A DNA stretch of 11,965 nt, from assembly GCA_027031025.1 (NCBI GenBank), contig JALVEJ010000117.1, positions 1 to 11,965 of the forward strand, written 5' to 3'. A program made the position numbers and the translations under genes. This document shows, in pieces, positions 1-7,186 of this stretch. Within the stretch, counting starts at the first letter, position 1. Each line of letters begins with the position of its first letter. The notes under the pieces were generated by a model. The model worked only from the letters and a program-made list of their open reading frames with translations, had not been told where the DNA came from and searched no databases. The DNA is from Flavobacteriales bacterium (GTDB taxonomy: Bacteria > Bacteroidota > Bacteroidia > Flavobacteriales > Flavobacteriaceae).

Positions 1-106
1 ATGCTATTTAAATTTTGAAGTTTTTGTAAAATAAAGTTGTTATTGATATTAGGTCACAAAAATTTCAATTCCAATTTTTCAACCGGTTTAGCTTCCACTT
101 TTTCCG

Positions 107-114
107 TAATTTTA
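107..114 (+). promoter_or_regulatory. Possible -7 box of the EamA transporter gene
   Basis: TAATTTTA matches the Bacteroidota -7 consensus TAnnTTTG at all but the last base and lies 16 bases before the start codon. No clear TTG box is seen 17-23 bases upstream (only a T-rich stretch at 84-89). In such AT-rich DNA a seven-of-eight match is weak evidence. Confidence 0.22.
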
Positions 115-130
115 CATCAAAAAAAAATAG

Positions 131-1018
131 ATGTCACAACTTCAGTCGTATGTCAGGTTGCATGTTATCATTTTCATATGGGGATTTACCGCCGTATTAG
201 GCGCTTTGATTCATTTAAATTACTTATCCTTAACTTGGTATCGTATGGGGTTGGCTTCATTTTTTTTAGGAATTTATATTTTGTATTCACAAAAAGAACG
301 TCATTTATTTAGTCGCACCAACAGCAAACAACAATGGCGTTACCTCATAGGCGGAATCATTATAGCCATACATTGGCTGGCTTTTTTTTACGCTATAAAA
401 GTTTCTAATGTTTCCATTACTTTGGTGACGTTATCAAGTGGCGCTTTTTTTACCTCTTTGTTAGAACCGCTTTTATTCAAACGCAAAGTTTACCTATATG
501 AAATCTTCTTAGGGATATTGATTTTAGCCGGTTTTTTGGTGTTGTTAAAGGTTGAAAAAATTAATTTTACCGGTGTTTTCTATGCCTTAATTGCGGCATT
601 TTTATCCGGATTGTTTTCCGTGCTAAACGCTTTGTATATCCGACAGCAATCGGGGGTGCAATTGTCTTTTTTTCAACTATTTTACGGCTTTTTGTTTTTG
701 AGTATCATTTTAGTTTTAAAAGGTGATTTATTTAAGCTGCCTGCACCAAATATAACCGATTGGATATATCTAATCATCTTGGCAAGTATTTGCACGGCTT
801 ATGCCTTTACTGCATCTATCAGCTTGATGAAACATTTAAGTCCATACACGGTCATGTTGTCTATAAATTTAGAACCGGTTTACGGAATTATTTTAGCCGT
901 CTGGGTTTTAGGCGACAAAGAAAAAATGTCGTCAGGATTTTATTTGGGTGCTTTTATTATATTGACAATCATTATGTTAAATGCTGTAATTAAATTCAAA
1001 TTTCAAAAAAAATACTGA
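131..1018 (+). CDS. EamA/DMT-superfamily membrane transporter
   Basis: A 295-residue integral membrane protein that looks like a drug/metabolite transporter of the EamA family. About ten hydrophobic helices are visible, roughly at residues 10-28, 36-52, 71-89, 95-115, 121-139, 147-167, 178-196, 210-229, 236-258 and 267-287. They form two repeats of five, and each repeat carries the family's LEP motif in its fourth helix region (LEPL at 111-114, LEPV at 247-250), as expected for two tandem EamA domains. The length is normal for the family and the C-terminus is lysine-rich, probably cytoplasmic. The ATG at 131 gives the first helix a short N-terminal lead and follows an A-rich tract; there is no Shine-Dalgarno. 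Substrate cannot be predicted: family members export amino acids, nucleotides or other metabolites. It lies 74 bases before accA and may be transcribed separately. Confidence 0.88.
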   Translation: MSQLQSYVRLHVIIFIWGFTAVLGALIHLNYLSLTWYRMGLASFFLGIYILYSQKERHLFSRTNSKQQWRYLIGGIIIAIHWLAFFYAIKVSNVSITLVTLSSGAFFTSLLEPLLFKRKVYLYEIFLGILILAGFLVLLKVEKINFTGVFYALIAAFLSGLFSVLNALYIRQQSGVQLSFFQLFYGFLFLSIILVLKGDLFKLPAPNITDWIYLIILASICTAYAFTASISLMKHLSPYTVMLSINLEPVYGIILAVWVLGDKEKMSSGFYLGAFIILTIIMLNAVIKFKFQKKY

Positions 1019-1057
1019 TTAAATGTTAATGTCTTATGTCAATTTAGAATATTTTTT

Positions 1058-1065
1058 TACTTTTA
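1058..1065 (+). promoter_or_regulatory. Possible -7 box for accA
   Basis: TACTTTTA, one mismatch from TAnnTTTG, lies 27 bases upstream of the accA start in the AT-rich gap after the transporter gene. No good TTG box is present 17-23 bases upstream, so it is only a candidate. If real, accA starts its own transcript with the small downstream gene. Confidence 0.3.
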
Positions 1066-1092
1066 CACGATTAATCAATTTACAACCAAACT

Positions 1093-2043
1093 ATGGAATA
1101 TTTAGATTTTGAAAAACCCATACAAGAACTGGAAGAAAATCTTAAAAAGTGTTATGAAATAGCAGAAGAAACCGGTATTGACGCCGGTTGCAAAAAAATA
1201 GAAAAAGAAATAGAAAAAAAACAAAAGGAGATTTTTAAGAAATTAACGCCTTGGCAACGGGTGCAATTGTCACGTCACCCCGATCGCCCTTTTACATTAG
1301 ATTATATAAAAGCCTTAGCCGGCGATACTTTTTTAGAACTGCATGGCGACCGCAATTTTGCCGATGACAAAGCCATGATAGGCGGTTTGGGTAAAATAGG
1401 CGACCAAAGCTATATGTTTATAGGCATGCAAAAAGGGCGCAATACCAAAGAGCGTAAATATCGCAATTTCGGCATGGCTAATCCGGAAGGTTATCGCAAA
1501 GCCTTACGATTGATGAAAATGGCAGAAAAATTTGGTATTCCGGTGGTAACTTTGATAGACACCCCGGGGGCATATCCGGGAATTGAAGCCGAAGAACGCG
1601 GACAAGGCGAAGCCATAGCCCGCAATATTATGGAAATGACGCAATTAGAAACTCCTATTATTACCATAATTATTGGCGAAGGGGCTTCGGGCGGCGCCCT
1701 GGGAATCGGTGTGGGAGACCGTGTCTATATGCTTGAAAACACTTGGTATTCGGTCATTTCTCCCGAATCTTGTTCGTCCATTTTATGGCGTAGTTGGGAG
1801 TTTAAAGAGCAGGCTGCCAATGCCTTAAAATTGACAGCACCCGACATGCTTAAGCTTGGATTAATTGATGAAATTATCCCGGAACCGATAGGCGGCGCAC
1901 ACCGGCACCCCGATGAAACTTTTCAGACAGTTGCTAAAAAAATTGTAACCACTTATGCCGAATTAAAAAACATACCCAAAGACCAATTAGTCGAACAACG
2001 CATGGCAAAATATGCTAAAATGGGCGAGTTTTCTGAAAAATAA
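1093..2043 (+). CDS. accA: Acetyl-CoA carboxylase carboxyltransferase, alpha subunit
   Basis: AccA pairs with AccD to form the cytoplasmic alpha2beta2 carboxyltransferase, which moves carboxyl from biotinylated AccB to acetyl-CoA to give malonyl-CoA, the first committed step of fatty-acid synthesis. The 316 residues are close to the usual 315-320. The N-terminal part (about 1-55) is a charged helix rich in Lys and Glu, as in other AccA proteins. The crotonase-fold catalytic region follows: RHPDRPFTLDY at 61-71, ELHGDR at 82-87, DTPGAYPG at 156-163, the oxyanion-hole stretch GEGASGGALG at 195-204, and SPESCSSILW near 223-232. The start gives the canonical N-terminus (MEYLDFEKPI). The gene is followed five bases after its stop by a small membrane protein gene, so the two probably share an mRNA ending at the hairpin at 2251-2279. 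No anomalies. Confidence 0.97.
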   Translation: MEYLDFEKPIQELEENLKKCYEIAEETGIDAGCKKIEKEIEKKQKEIFKKLTPWQRVQLSRHPDRPFTLDYIKALAGDTFLELHGDRNFADDKAMIGGLGKIGDQSYMFIGMQKGRNTKERKYRNFGMANPEGYRKALRLMKMAEKFGIPVVTLIDTPGAYPGIEAEERGQGEAIARNIMEMTQLETPIITIIIGEGASGGALGIGVGDRVYMLENTWYSVISPESCSSILWRSWEFKEQAANALKLTAPDMLKLGLIDEIIPEPIGGAHRHPDETFQTVAKKIVTTYAELKNIPKDQLVEQRMAKYAKMGEFSEK

Positions 2044-2048
2044 TTATC

Positions 2049-2249
2049 ATGACCTTACGACAAAAACTATTGACATTAGATATTATCGTTTTATTGACGA
2101 TAGCTGTATTTTCACTTTTGATCAATGAAGCCGGTAAGCAGGAAATATTGATAAAATATTTTATCCCAATTATGCTAACGGCTTATTTTATAGGAAGATA
2201 TGTTCCGTTGCAAATCGTCAAAAAACATTTAAACAATCAAAATAAATAA
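2049..2249 (+). CDS. Small two-helix membrane protein of unknown function
   Basis: A 66-residue protein that I do not recognise as a named family. Two hydrophobic segments are visible, about residues 8-25 and 34-52, separated by a short polar turn (NEAGKQE) and followed by a basic tail ending in Lys and Asn residues. The basic N-terminus (TLRQK) and C-terminus suggest both ends are cytoplasmic with the turn outside. The ATG follows the accA stop by five bases, which implies translational coupling or at least co-transcription, and the gene ends two bases before a strong terminator hairpin. This placement makes it likely to be a real gene. No catalytic motif is visible, and a link with AccA or membrane lipid synthesis would be guesswork. 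Confidence 0.7.
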   Translation: MTLRQKLLTLDIIVLLTIAVFSLLINEAGKQEILIKYFIPIMLTAYFIGRYVPLQIVKKHLNNQNK

Positions 2250-2250
2250 G

Positions 2251-2279
2251 AAAAGGTATGCCGTTTGGCGTGCCTTTTT
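2251..2279 (+). terminator. Rho-independent terminator after the accA unit
   Basis: AAAAGGTATGCC (2251-2262) pairs with GGCGTGCCTTTT (2267-2278) through 12 pairs, two of them G-U, around a GTTT loop. The right arm runs into a T-tract. The A-rich left arm could also let it work on the other strand, though no gene converges here. Confidence 0.85.
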
Positions 2280-2286
2280 AGATTTG
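2279..2286 (+). promoter_or_regulatory. Possible -7 box for the dipeptidase gene
   Basis: TAGATTTG is a perfect TAnnTTTG match lying directly after the terminator, 79 bases before the pepD start. The nearest upstream TTTG (2264-2267) is only 11 bases away, inside the hairpin loop and arm, so the usual -33 spacing is not met. Chance occurrence is possible. The remainder of the 2287-2365 gap holds short direct repeats (CTAGTTACT twice, at about 2309 and 2338) and no other promoter that I can see. Confidence 0.3.
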
Positions 2287-2365
2287 AAATAATAACTAAA
2301 TACCAAGAACTAGTTACTCCTCACTTAATACTTGTTTCTAGTTACTTGAAACTAAAATAAACACT

Positions 2366-3826
2366 ATGAACGATAAAATAGCCAAATTACAACCCGTTGA
2401 AATATGGGAAAACTTTGTAGCACTCAATGCAGTGCCACGTCCTTCAAAAAAGGAAGAAAAAGTCCGTCAATTTATGTTAGATTTCGGGCGTAAGCTCGGC
2501 CTGGAAACCTTTGAAGATAAAATCGGGAATGTCATCATCAAAAAACCGGCAACGCCCGGTATGGAAAACCGTAAAACCGTGGCACTCCAATCACACTTAG
2601 ATATGGTGCCCCAAAAAAACAAAGGCACTGAGCACGATTTTGAAAAAGACGGTATCAAAATGCTCATTGATGGCGATTGGGTAACCGCTGACGGCACAAC
2701 ACTCGGCGCCGATAATGGTATTGGTGTTGCCGCTATAATGGGCTTATTGGCTTCCAAAGACATACCGCATCCGCCCCTTGAAGCCCTTTTTACCATTGAT
2801 GAAGAAACCGGCATGACGGGCGCCCAAAATCTCGAAGAAGGTATCTTAGATGCCGAAATTATGCTCAACCTCGATACCGAAAATGATTCCGAACTCGATA
2901 TTGGTTGTGCAGGCGGAATTGACATCACGGCAAAAGGCACCTATCAAACCGAACAAACACCCGAAAACAGTCAAGCATATTTAATAAAAGTAAAAGGCTT
3001 AACCGGTGGACATAGCGGTATGGATATTCATCTGTATCGAGGCAATGCCAACAAAATTTTAAATCGTTTATTATATCTTGGCAGTCAACAGGGTTTACGG
3101 GTTAGCGAGATTCATGGTGGCGGTTTACGCAATGCCATTCCCCGCGAAGCAGAAGCCGTGGTAGTTTTACCCAAAGCAAAAGCCGATAATATTTTAGCAG
3201 ACATGAAATCCCTAGCGGATACCATTAAAATAGAACAAGCGAAGCAAGACCCCGATTTAACTTTTGAGTTTCTACCGGCTGATTTGCCCGAAAATGTCAT
3301 GAATCAATCCGACCAAGCCCGGTTAATTAAAACGGTATACGGCGCCCATAATGGCGTTTATAGAATGAGCCCCGATATGGAAGATTTGGTAGAAACCTCT
3401 AATAATGTTGCCAGTGTGAATGTGGCAAACGGAAATATTCAAATTGACAATTTAACCCGTTCCAGTGTGGAAAGCACCAAGGAAGATTTAGCTAATGCAC
3501 TCAAAAGCGTTTACGAATTAGGCGGACTCAATGTTGAATTGTCCGGTTCCTATCCGGGATGGAAACCCAATCCTGACGCCCAAATTTTATCCATTATGAC
3601 CGGATTGTATGAGAAAATGTATCATCACAAACCCGAAGTAGTGGCTTGTCATGCCGGATTGGAATGTGGTATTATCAAATCACATTATCCCAATATGGAA
3701 ATAATATCCTTCGGACCGACTATTCAAGGCGCACATTCGCCCGATGAAAGAGTGAATATTAAATCCGTCCAAAAATTTTGGGAATACTTAAAAGAAACCT
3801 TAAAAAATATCCCTGAAAAGAATTGA
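2366..3826 (+). CDS. pepD: M20 family aminoacyl-histidine dipeptidase (PepD-like)
   Basis: A cytosolic two-zinc metallopeptidase of the M20C group that cleaves dipeptides such as Xaa-His and carnosine-like substrates. The 486 residues match PepD of Escherichia coli in length and layout. All expected metal and catalytic residues can be placed: H77 and D79 in HLDM, the bridging D116 in GADNGIG, the base E146 and ligand E147 in DEETGM, D170 in NLDTE, and H457 in GAHSPDE near the C-terminus. The lid/dimerisation domain lies between, about 190-400, with GLTGGHSGMDIH at 211-222. The start gives a usual N-terminus with no signal peptide. The gene stands alone between a terminator (2251-2279) and the glyA leader. 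It has no obvious T-tract terminator of its own. Exact substrate range is inferred from the family. Confidence 0.93.
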   Translation: MNDKIAKLQPVEIWENFVALNAVPRPSKKEEKVRQFMLDFGRKLGLETFEDKIGNVIIKKPATPGMENRKTVALQSHLDMVPQKNKGTEHDFEKDGIKMLIDGDWVTADGTTLGADNGIGVAAIMGLLASKDIPHPPLEALFTIDEETGMTGAQNLEEGILDAEIMLNLDTENDSELDIGCAGGIDITAKGTYQTEQTPENSQAYLIKVKGLTGGHSGMDIHLYRGNANKILNRLLYLGSQQGLRVSEIHGGGLRNAIPREAEAVVVLPKAKADNILADMKSLADTIKIEQAKQDPDLTFEFLPADLPENVMNQSDQARLIKTVYGAHNGVYRMSPDMEDLVETSNNVASVNVANGNIQIDNLTRSSVESTKEDLANALKSVYELGGLNVELSGSYPGWKPNPDAQILSIMTGLYEKMYHHKPEVVACHAGLECGIIKSHYPNMEIISFGPTIQGAHSPDERVNIKSVQKFWEYLKETLKNIPEKN

Positions 3827-3859
3827 AAGTTAAAAGTTCGTAATGTTATCATCATTCCC

Positions 3860-3943
3860 TCAAATCAGAAGTAGAGTTAAAGGTGGCTGAGTGTCCCGAC
3901 CCCGATTTTCGTCGGGGGATGTATCGAAGCCCCGATATCAAAT
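3860..3943. repeat. REP-like palindromic element in the glyA leader
   Basis: A compact inverted-repeat element sits between pepD and glyA. An outer GGCT (3885-3888) faces AGCC (3928-3931), with GAG and CGA internal-loop bases beside them. Inside, CCCGAC (3895-3900) can pair with GTCGGG (3911-3916), or CCCCGA (3900-3905) with TCGGGG (3912-3917). The same TCGGGG can also pair with a second CCCCGA at 3930-3935, and TATCG (3922-3926) with CGATA (3933-3937). The GAGTG...TATCGAAG pattern resembles dispersed palindromes I associate with Bacteroidota intergenic regions. TCAAAT occurs on both sides (3860-3865 and 3938-3943), which may be a target duplication or chance. No T-tract follows, so it is not a standard terminator. 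Confidence 0.55.
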
Positions 3944-3963
3944 AACCAAATAACCGATTAACC
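3938..3963 (+). repeat. AACC-rich tandem leader before glyA
   Basis: Three imperfect 7-8 base units of the form (A/T)ATAACC/ATTAACC run directly up to the glyA start. The 14 bases ATAACCGATTAACC (3950-3963) recur exactly in the clpP leader at 7391-7404. The tract is poor in G and should be unstructured, which would suit a Shine-Dalgarno-independent start; that role is inference. Confidence 0.5.
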
Positions 3964-3964
3964 T

Positions 3965-5239
3965 ATGAAACCAGATAAACAAATATTTGATTTAATCCAA
4001 AAAGAAACTAAAAGACAAACCGAAGGCTTGGAATTAATCGCCTCTGAAAATTATGTCAGCAATGAAGTATTAAAAGCCATGGGCTCGGTTTTGACCAACA
4101 AATATGCCGAGGGCTATCCGGGCAAACGCTATTATGGTGGATGCGAAGTGGTTGACCAAATAGAACAATTGGCTATTGACCGTGCCAAAGAACTTTTTGG
4201 TGCCGAATATGCCAACGTTCAACCCCATTCCGGTTCACAAGCCAATCAAGCCGTTTATTTTGCCGTTTTAAAACCCGGTGATACGATGATGGGTTTTGAC
4301 TTGGCACACGGCGGTCACTTAACTCATGGCTCGCCGGTCAATTTTTCCGGGAAACTTTATAATGTCATATCTTATGGCGTAGATGAAGCGACCGGGCGAA
4401 TTGATTACGACAAAATGAGAGAAACCGCCTTGAAACATCAACCCAAGTTGATTGTTGCCGGTGCTTCTTCTTATTCACGCGATATGGATTTTGCCAAATT
4501 TAGAGACATAGCCGACGAAGTCGGTGCTTTACTGATGGCTGACATCTCCCATCCCAGCGGTTTGATAGCCAAAGGCATATTGTCCGACCCAATGCCTTAT
4601 GCCCATATTGTGACAACCACCACGCATAAAACTTTGCGTGGTCCGCGTGGCGGCTTAATTTTGATGGGTAAAGATTTTGAAAATCCGATGGGCTTAAAAA
4701 CACCAAAAGGCAACATTAGAAAAATGTCTGCCGTACTAAACTCAGCCGTATTTCCCGGATTGCAAGGCGGACCTCTTGAACATGTGATAGCAGCTAAAGC
4801 CGTCGCTTTTAATGAAGCTTTACAAGATGATTATATGGACTATATTTTACAAGTTCGTAAAAATGCAAAAGCTTTAGCCAAAGCCTTGGTAGACAGAGAT
4901 TATAAGGTCATTTCTGGAGGCACGGACAACCATATGATGTTAATTGATTTACGTAACAAAGGTGTTACCGGTAAAGAAGCCGAAAATGCTTTGGTACAAG
5001 CTCATATTACCGTCAATAAAAATATGGTGCCATTTGATGACAAGTCGCCTTTTGTAACCTCCGGTATTCGTATCGGCACACCGGCTGTAACTACAAGAGG
5101 TTTGGTTGAAGACGATATGGAACGCATTGCTTTCTTTATCGATAATGTTATCGAAAATATAGAAAATGAGGTTATCATTCACGATACTCGAAATGAAATA
5201 GCTAAATGGATGAAAGAAAAACCATTATTTGCAAAATAA
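3965..5239 (+). CDS. glyA: Serine hydroxymethyltransferase
   Basis: A PLP enzyme that interconverts serine and tetrahydrofolate with glycine and 5,10-methylene-tetrahydrofolate in the cytoplasm, the main source of one-carbon units. It has 424 residues, slightly longer than the 417 of E. coli GlyA. Visible landmarks are ASENY at 26-30, YAEGYPGKRYYGG at 47-59, HGGHLTHGS at 115-123, the PLP-pyridine aspartate D193 and H196 in DISHPSGL, the Schiff-base lysine K222 in TTTTHKTLRGPRGG, and the carboxylate-binding arginine R369 in SGIRIGTPA. Compared with E. coli, the segment after K222 has an extra loop (about 240-257, KTPKGNIRKMSAV), which explains the length. The ATG directly follows an AACC-rich leader without Shine-Dalgarno. 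No clear promoter or riboswitch was found upstream, but a switchable hairpin is present. All catalytic residues are intact. Confidence 0.97.
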   Translation: MKPDKQIFDLIQKETKRQTEGLELIASENYVSNEVLKAMGSVLTNKYAEGYPGKRYYGGCEVVDQIEQLAIDRAKELFGAEYANVQPHSGSQANQAVYFAVLKPGDTMMGFDLAHGGHLTHGSPVNFSGKLYNVISYGVDEATGRIDYDKMRETALKHQPKLIVAGASSYSRDMDFAKFRDIADEVGALLMADISHPSGLIAKGILSDPMPYAHIVTTTTHKTLRGPRGGLILMGKDFENPMGLKTPKGNIRKMSAVLNSAVFPGLQGGPLEHVIAAKAVAFNEALQDDYMDYILQVRKNAKALAKALVDRDYKVISGGTDNHMMLIDLRNKGVTGKEAENALVQAHITVNKNMVPFDDKSPFVTSGIRIGTPAVTTRGLVEDDMERIAFFIDNVIENIENEVIIHDTRNEIAKWMKEKPLFAK

Positions 5240-5240
5240 T

Positions 5241-5270
5241 TTTGATATTAGAAAAATATTAGTAAATTTG
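5241..5270 (+). promoter_or_regulatory. Bacteroidota-type promoter of the DUF2853 gene
   Basis: TTTG at 5241-5244 and TAAATTTG at 5263-5270 match both boxes of the Bacteroidota sigma-A promoter, with 18 bases between them. It begins directly after the glyA stop and sits 25 bases before the next start codon. This is the best-formed promoter among the genes of the window. Two ATATTAG direct repeats fill the spacer. Confidence 0.68.
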
Positions 5271-5295
5271 TAATGAAATTTAAAAACTAACAATT

Positions 5296-5631
5296 ATGAG
5301 CAAATTTGATGATGTAGTAGCAAAAGCTGCTGAACAATTACAAAAAGTAGGTGTAAAAGCCGATGACGCTTTATTAAGAGCCATTGCTAAATCGCAAGGA
5401 CCTTCCATTTATTTAAGAGATGCTTCATTAGTATCTTGTGGTGATGATGCCGAACTCAAAAGAGTTGAAGATAATTTTATCGTTAAAAAATTAGGCGTTA
5501 CAGATAAGGATACTATTAAAAAAGCCTTGGACGGCACTTGTGCAAAATTTAAAGACATTCGTCAAAAAATGCGTGTCGCTTTTTATTATGTGCTTGTTAA
5601 AGAATTGAAAAAAGAATCTCACTTTGCTTAA
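5296..5631 (+). CDS. DUF2853 family protein
   Basis: A 111-residue, probably cytosolic and all-helical protein that I recognise as DUF2853, a family without an established function. The features that suggest the family are the N-terminal MSKFDDVVAKAAEQ, the central GPSIYLRDASLVSCGDDAEL (about 35-54), the stretch VEDNFIVKKLGVTDKD (57-72) and the C-terminal RVAFYYVLVKELKKES (93-108). No signal peptide, membrane helix or recognisable catalytic site is visible; two cysteines occur (C48 and C82). The gene has its own well-formed promoter upstream and a terminator 22 bases downstream, so it is likely monocistronic and independently controlled. The short well-behaved transcript suggests a protein that may be made in quantity, but that is inference. 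The family assignment rests on remembered similarity. Confidence 0.82.
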   Translation: MSKFDDVVAKAAEQLQKVGVKADDALLRAIAKSQGPSIYLRDASLVSCGDDAELKRVEDNFIVKKLGVTDKDTIKKALDGTCAKFKDIRQKMRVAFYYVLVKELKKESHFA

Positions 5632-5652
5632 ATCAAAGTAAAAGATGAATTT

Positions 5653-5681
5653 AAAGCTCGCTTACCGGCGGGCTTTTTTTT
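5653..5681 (+). terminator. Rho-independent terminator of the DUF2853 gene
   Basis: AAAGCTCGC (5653-5661) pairs with GCGGGCTTT (5668-5676), nine pairs with one G-U, around a TTACCG loop, followed by a T run to 5681. It cleanly separates this gene from tig. Confidence 0.88.
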
Positions 5682-5824
5682 ATGAAACTTATACATATGT
5701 TATTTATTTTTTATCCAAAAGAAAATTTTAAGCATTAGGGCTTATCGTAACAATGCTCGGAAACATCGGTGTTAAAATAAAAAATAATCAGATAAAAATA
5801 TAGAGATAATTCACAAATAATCAC

Positions 5825-5832
5825 TACTTTTG
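5825..5832 (+). promoter_or_regulatory. -7 box of the trigger factor gene
   Basis: TACTTTTG is a perfect TAnnTTTG box, 25 bases before the tig start, at the same distance as in the DUF2853 promoter. No TTG is found 17-23 bases upstream, where the DNA is A-rich. The preceding stretch from the terminator to here (5682-5824) has no gene that I can support. Confidence 0.55.
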
Positions 5833-5857
5833 TCCAACAATAAAAATAGTATTTATC

Positions 5858-7186
5858 ATGCAAATTGAACAAAAAGATTTAGATAATTTAACGGCACAAA
5901 TACACATCAAAATAGATGAAAAAGATTATGCTGACAAAGTTGCACAAAAACTTCAAGAATATAAGAAAAATCTAGAAATCCCCGGATTTAGAAAAGGTAA
6001 AGTGCCGATGAATTTGATTAAACAAAGATTCGAGCGCGCTTTGATAGCACAAGAAGTTAATGACCAAATGCAAGATGCCTTAAATAAGTATCTAATAGGC
6101 AATAAAATACCTATTTTAGGTTATCCCATCCCTTCCGAAACACAAAAAGAAATAGATTGGGCAACAACCAAAGATTTTGAGTTTAATTATGATATTGGTT
6201 TGGCACCGGAACTGGACATTGATTTATCTAAATTAGAAGGCATAACGGATTATAAAATTACGGCTGATAAAAAAATGATTGATGAAGAAGTCGTCAAAAT
6301 ACAACAACAATACGGTAGTTTTTCCGATTTAGACGAAGTCAAAAAAGACAGTTTTGTTTTAGGAACTTTTATCAACGAAGATGAAGGTATCAACAGTCAA
6401 ACTACCGTAAATATGGCAGAATTGACCGAATCAGCTCAAAAAACCTTAATAGGTAAGAAAAAAGGTGATATTGTAGAATTGAATTCAAGCGACTTGTATA
6501 AAGACCCACACACTATGATGCATGCCTTAAATATTTCGCATGACAAAGTGCATGGTTTGGAAGTGCCTTTGAAGTTTGAAGTCAATGGCGTTTTTGAATT
6601 AAAACCGGCAGAAATCACTAAAGAACTTTTAGATAAAGTATTTGGTGAAGGTAACATTGAAGACGAAGAAGGTTTACGAAAATTTATAAAAGATGATATT
6701 GAAAAACAATTAGAGCAAGTATCAGACAATCAATTGCTTAATGATGTCACCGTAAAACTTTTGGAAACGGTTGAAGTGCCATTGCCCGAAAGTTTCTTAA
6801 AACGTTGGATTGAAATTGATTCCGAAGGAAAAATTACAGGTGAAAAAGCCGAAGAAGATTTTAAAAACGCCGAAAAAGGCTTGAAATATCAATTGATAGA
6901 AGAAGCCATTGCCAAAAAATACGGCATAAAAGTTACTTATGACGAACTATTGGCTTTGGTGAAAGATTTATTAAAAATGCAAATGCTACAATACGGACAG
7001 CAATTGCCCGATGAAGAGCAAATAGAAGAAATAGCGAAAAACGTTTTAAAAAATGAAGAAGAAGTTAAACGTTTAAGTGATCAAATCCTCAAGAAAAAAT
7101 TGGTCAAACTATACAAAGAACAAGTGCCGGTTCAAAAAAAACGTATCGGTTATAATAAATTTTTAGATATAAAAAATGAGGAATGA
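5858..7186 (+). CDS. tig: Trigger factor (ribosome-associated chaperone)
   Basis: Trigger factor docks at the ribosomal exit tunnel and shields nascent chains. The 442 residues fit the family (about 430-450). The ribosome-binding signature GFRKGKVP is at 43-50, at the same position as in E. coli, within the N-terminal domain (about 1-110). The middle domain (about 150-245), normally an FKBP-type prolyl isomerase, is poorly conserved: I cannot see the usual Gly-rich and IPGFE-like motifs. The C-terminal arm region (about 255-430) is helical and charged, with ITKELLDKVFGEGNI near 249-263 leading into it. The last residues (KNEE) come from a GAGGAATGAGG repeat that also supplies the stop codon. 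The gene precedes clpP and clpX, the common bacterial order. A 242-base gap before clpP suggests a separate transcript is possible. Confidence 0.93.
   Translation: MQIEQKDLDNLTAQIHIKIDEKDYADKVAQKLQEYKKNLEIPGFRKGKVPMNLIKQRFERALIAQEVNDQMQDALNKYLIGNKIPILGYPIPSETQKEIDWATTKDFEFNYDIGLAPELDIDLSKLEGITDYKITADKKMIDEEVVKIQQQYGSFSDLDEVKKDSFVLGTFINEDEGINSQTTVNMAELTESAQKTLIGKKKGDIVELNSSDLYKDPHTMMHALNISHDKVHGLEVPLKFEVNGVFELKPAEITKELLDKVFGEGNIEDEEGLRKFIKDDIEKQLEQVSDNQLLNDVTVKLLETVEVPLPESFLKRWIEIDSEGKITGEKAEEDFKNAEKGLKYQLIEEAIAKKYGIKVTYDELLALVKDLLKMQMLQYGQQLPDEEQIEEIAKNVLKNEEEVKRLSDQILKKKLVKLYKEQVPVQKKRIGYNKFLDIKNEE

Noticed and set aside
2467..2940. Long open frames on the minus strand inside pepD and other genes
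   Set aside because: They lie opposite strongly supported conserved genes, have low-complexity serine-rich translations, and lack promoters.
3895..3917. GC-rich hairpin before glyA as the pepD terminator
   Set aside because: The stem is suitable but no T-run follows on the + strand, so an intrinsic terminator is not supported.
3827..3964. Riboswitch upstream of glyA
   Set aside because: The 138-base gap is mostly the palindromic element and simple repeats; I see no conserved glycine, THF or purine aptamer core.
4520..4560. SHMT active-site segment DISHPSGL as a damaged site
   Set aside because: The aspartate and histidine keep the spacing of the common DMAH form and K222 is intact, so this is a lineage variant rather than a loss.
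5682..5738. Eighteen-codon frame after the DUF2853 terminator
   Set aside because: It starts inside the terminator T-tract region, has no promoter of its own, and its composition looks random.
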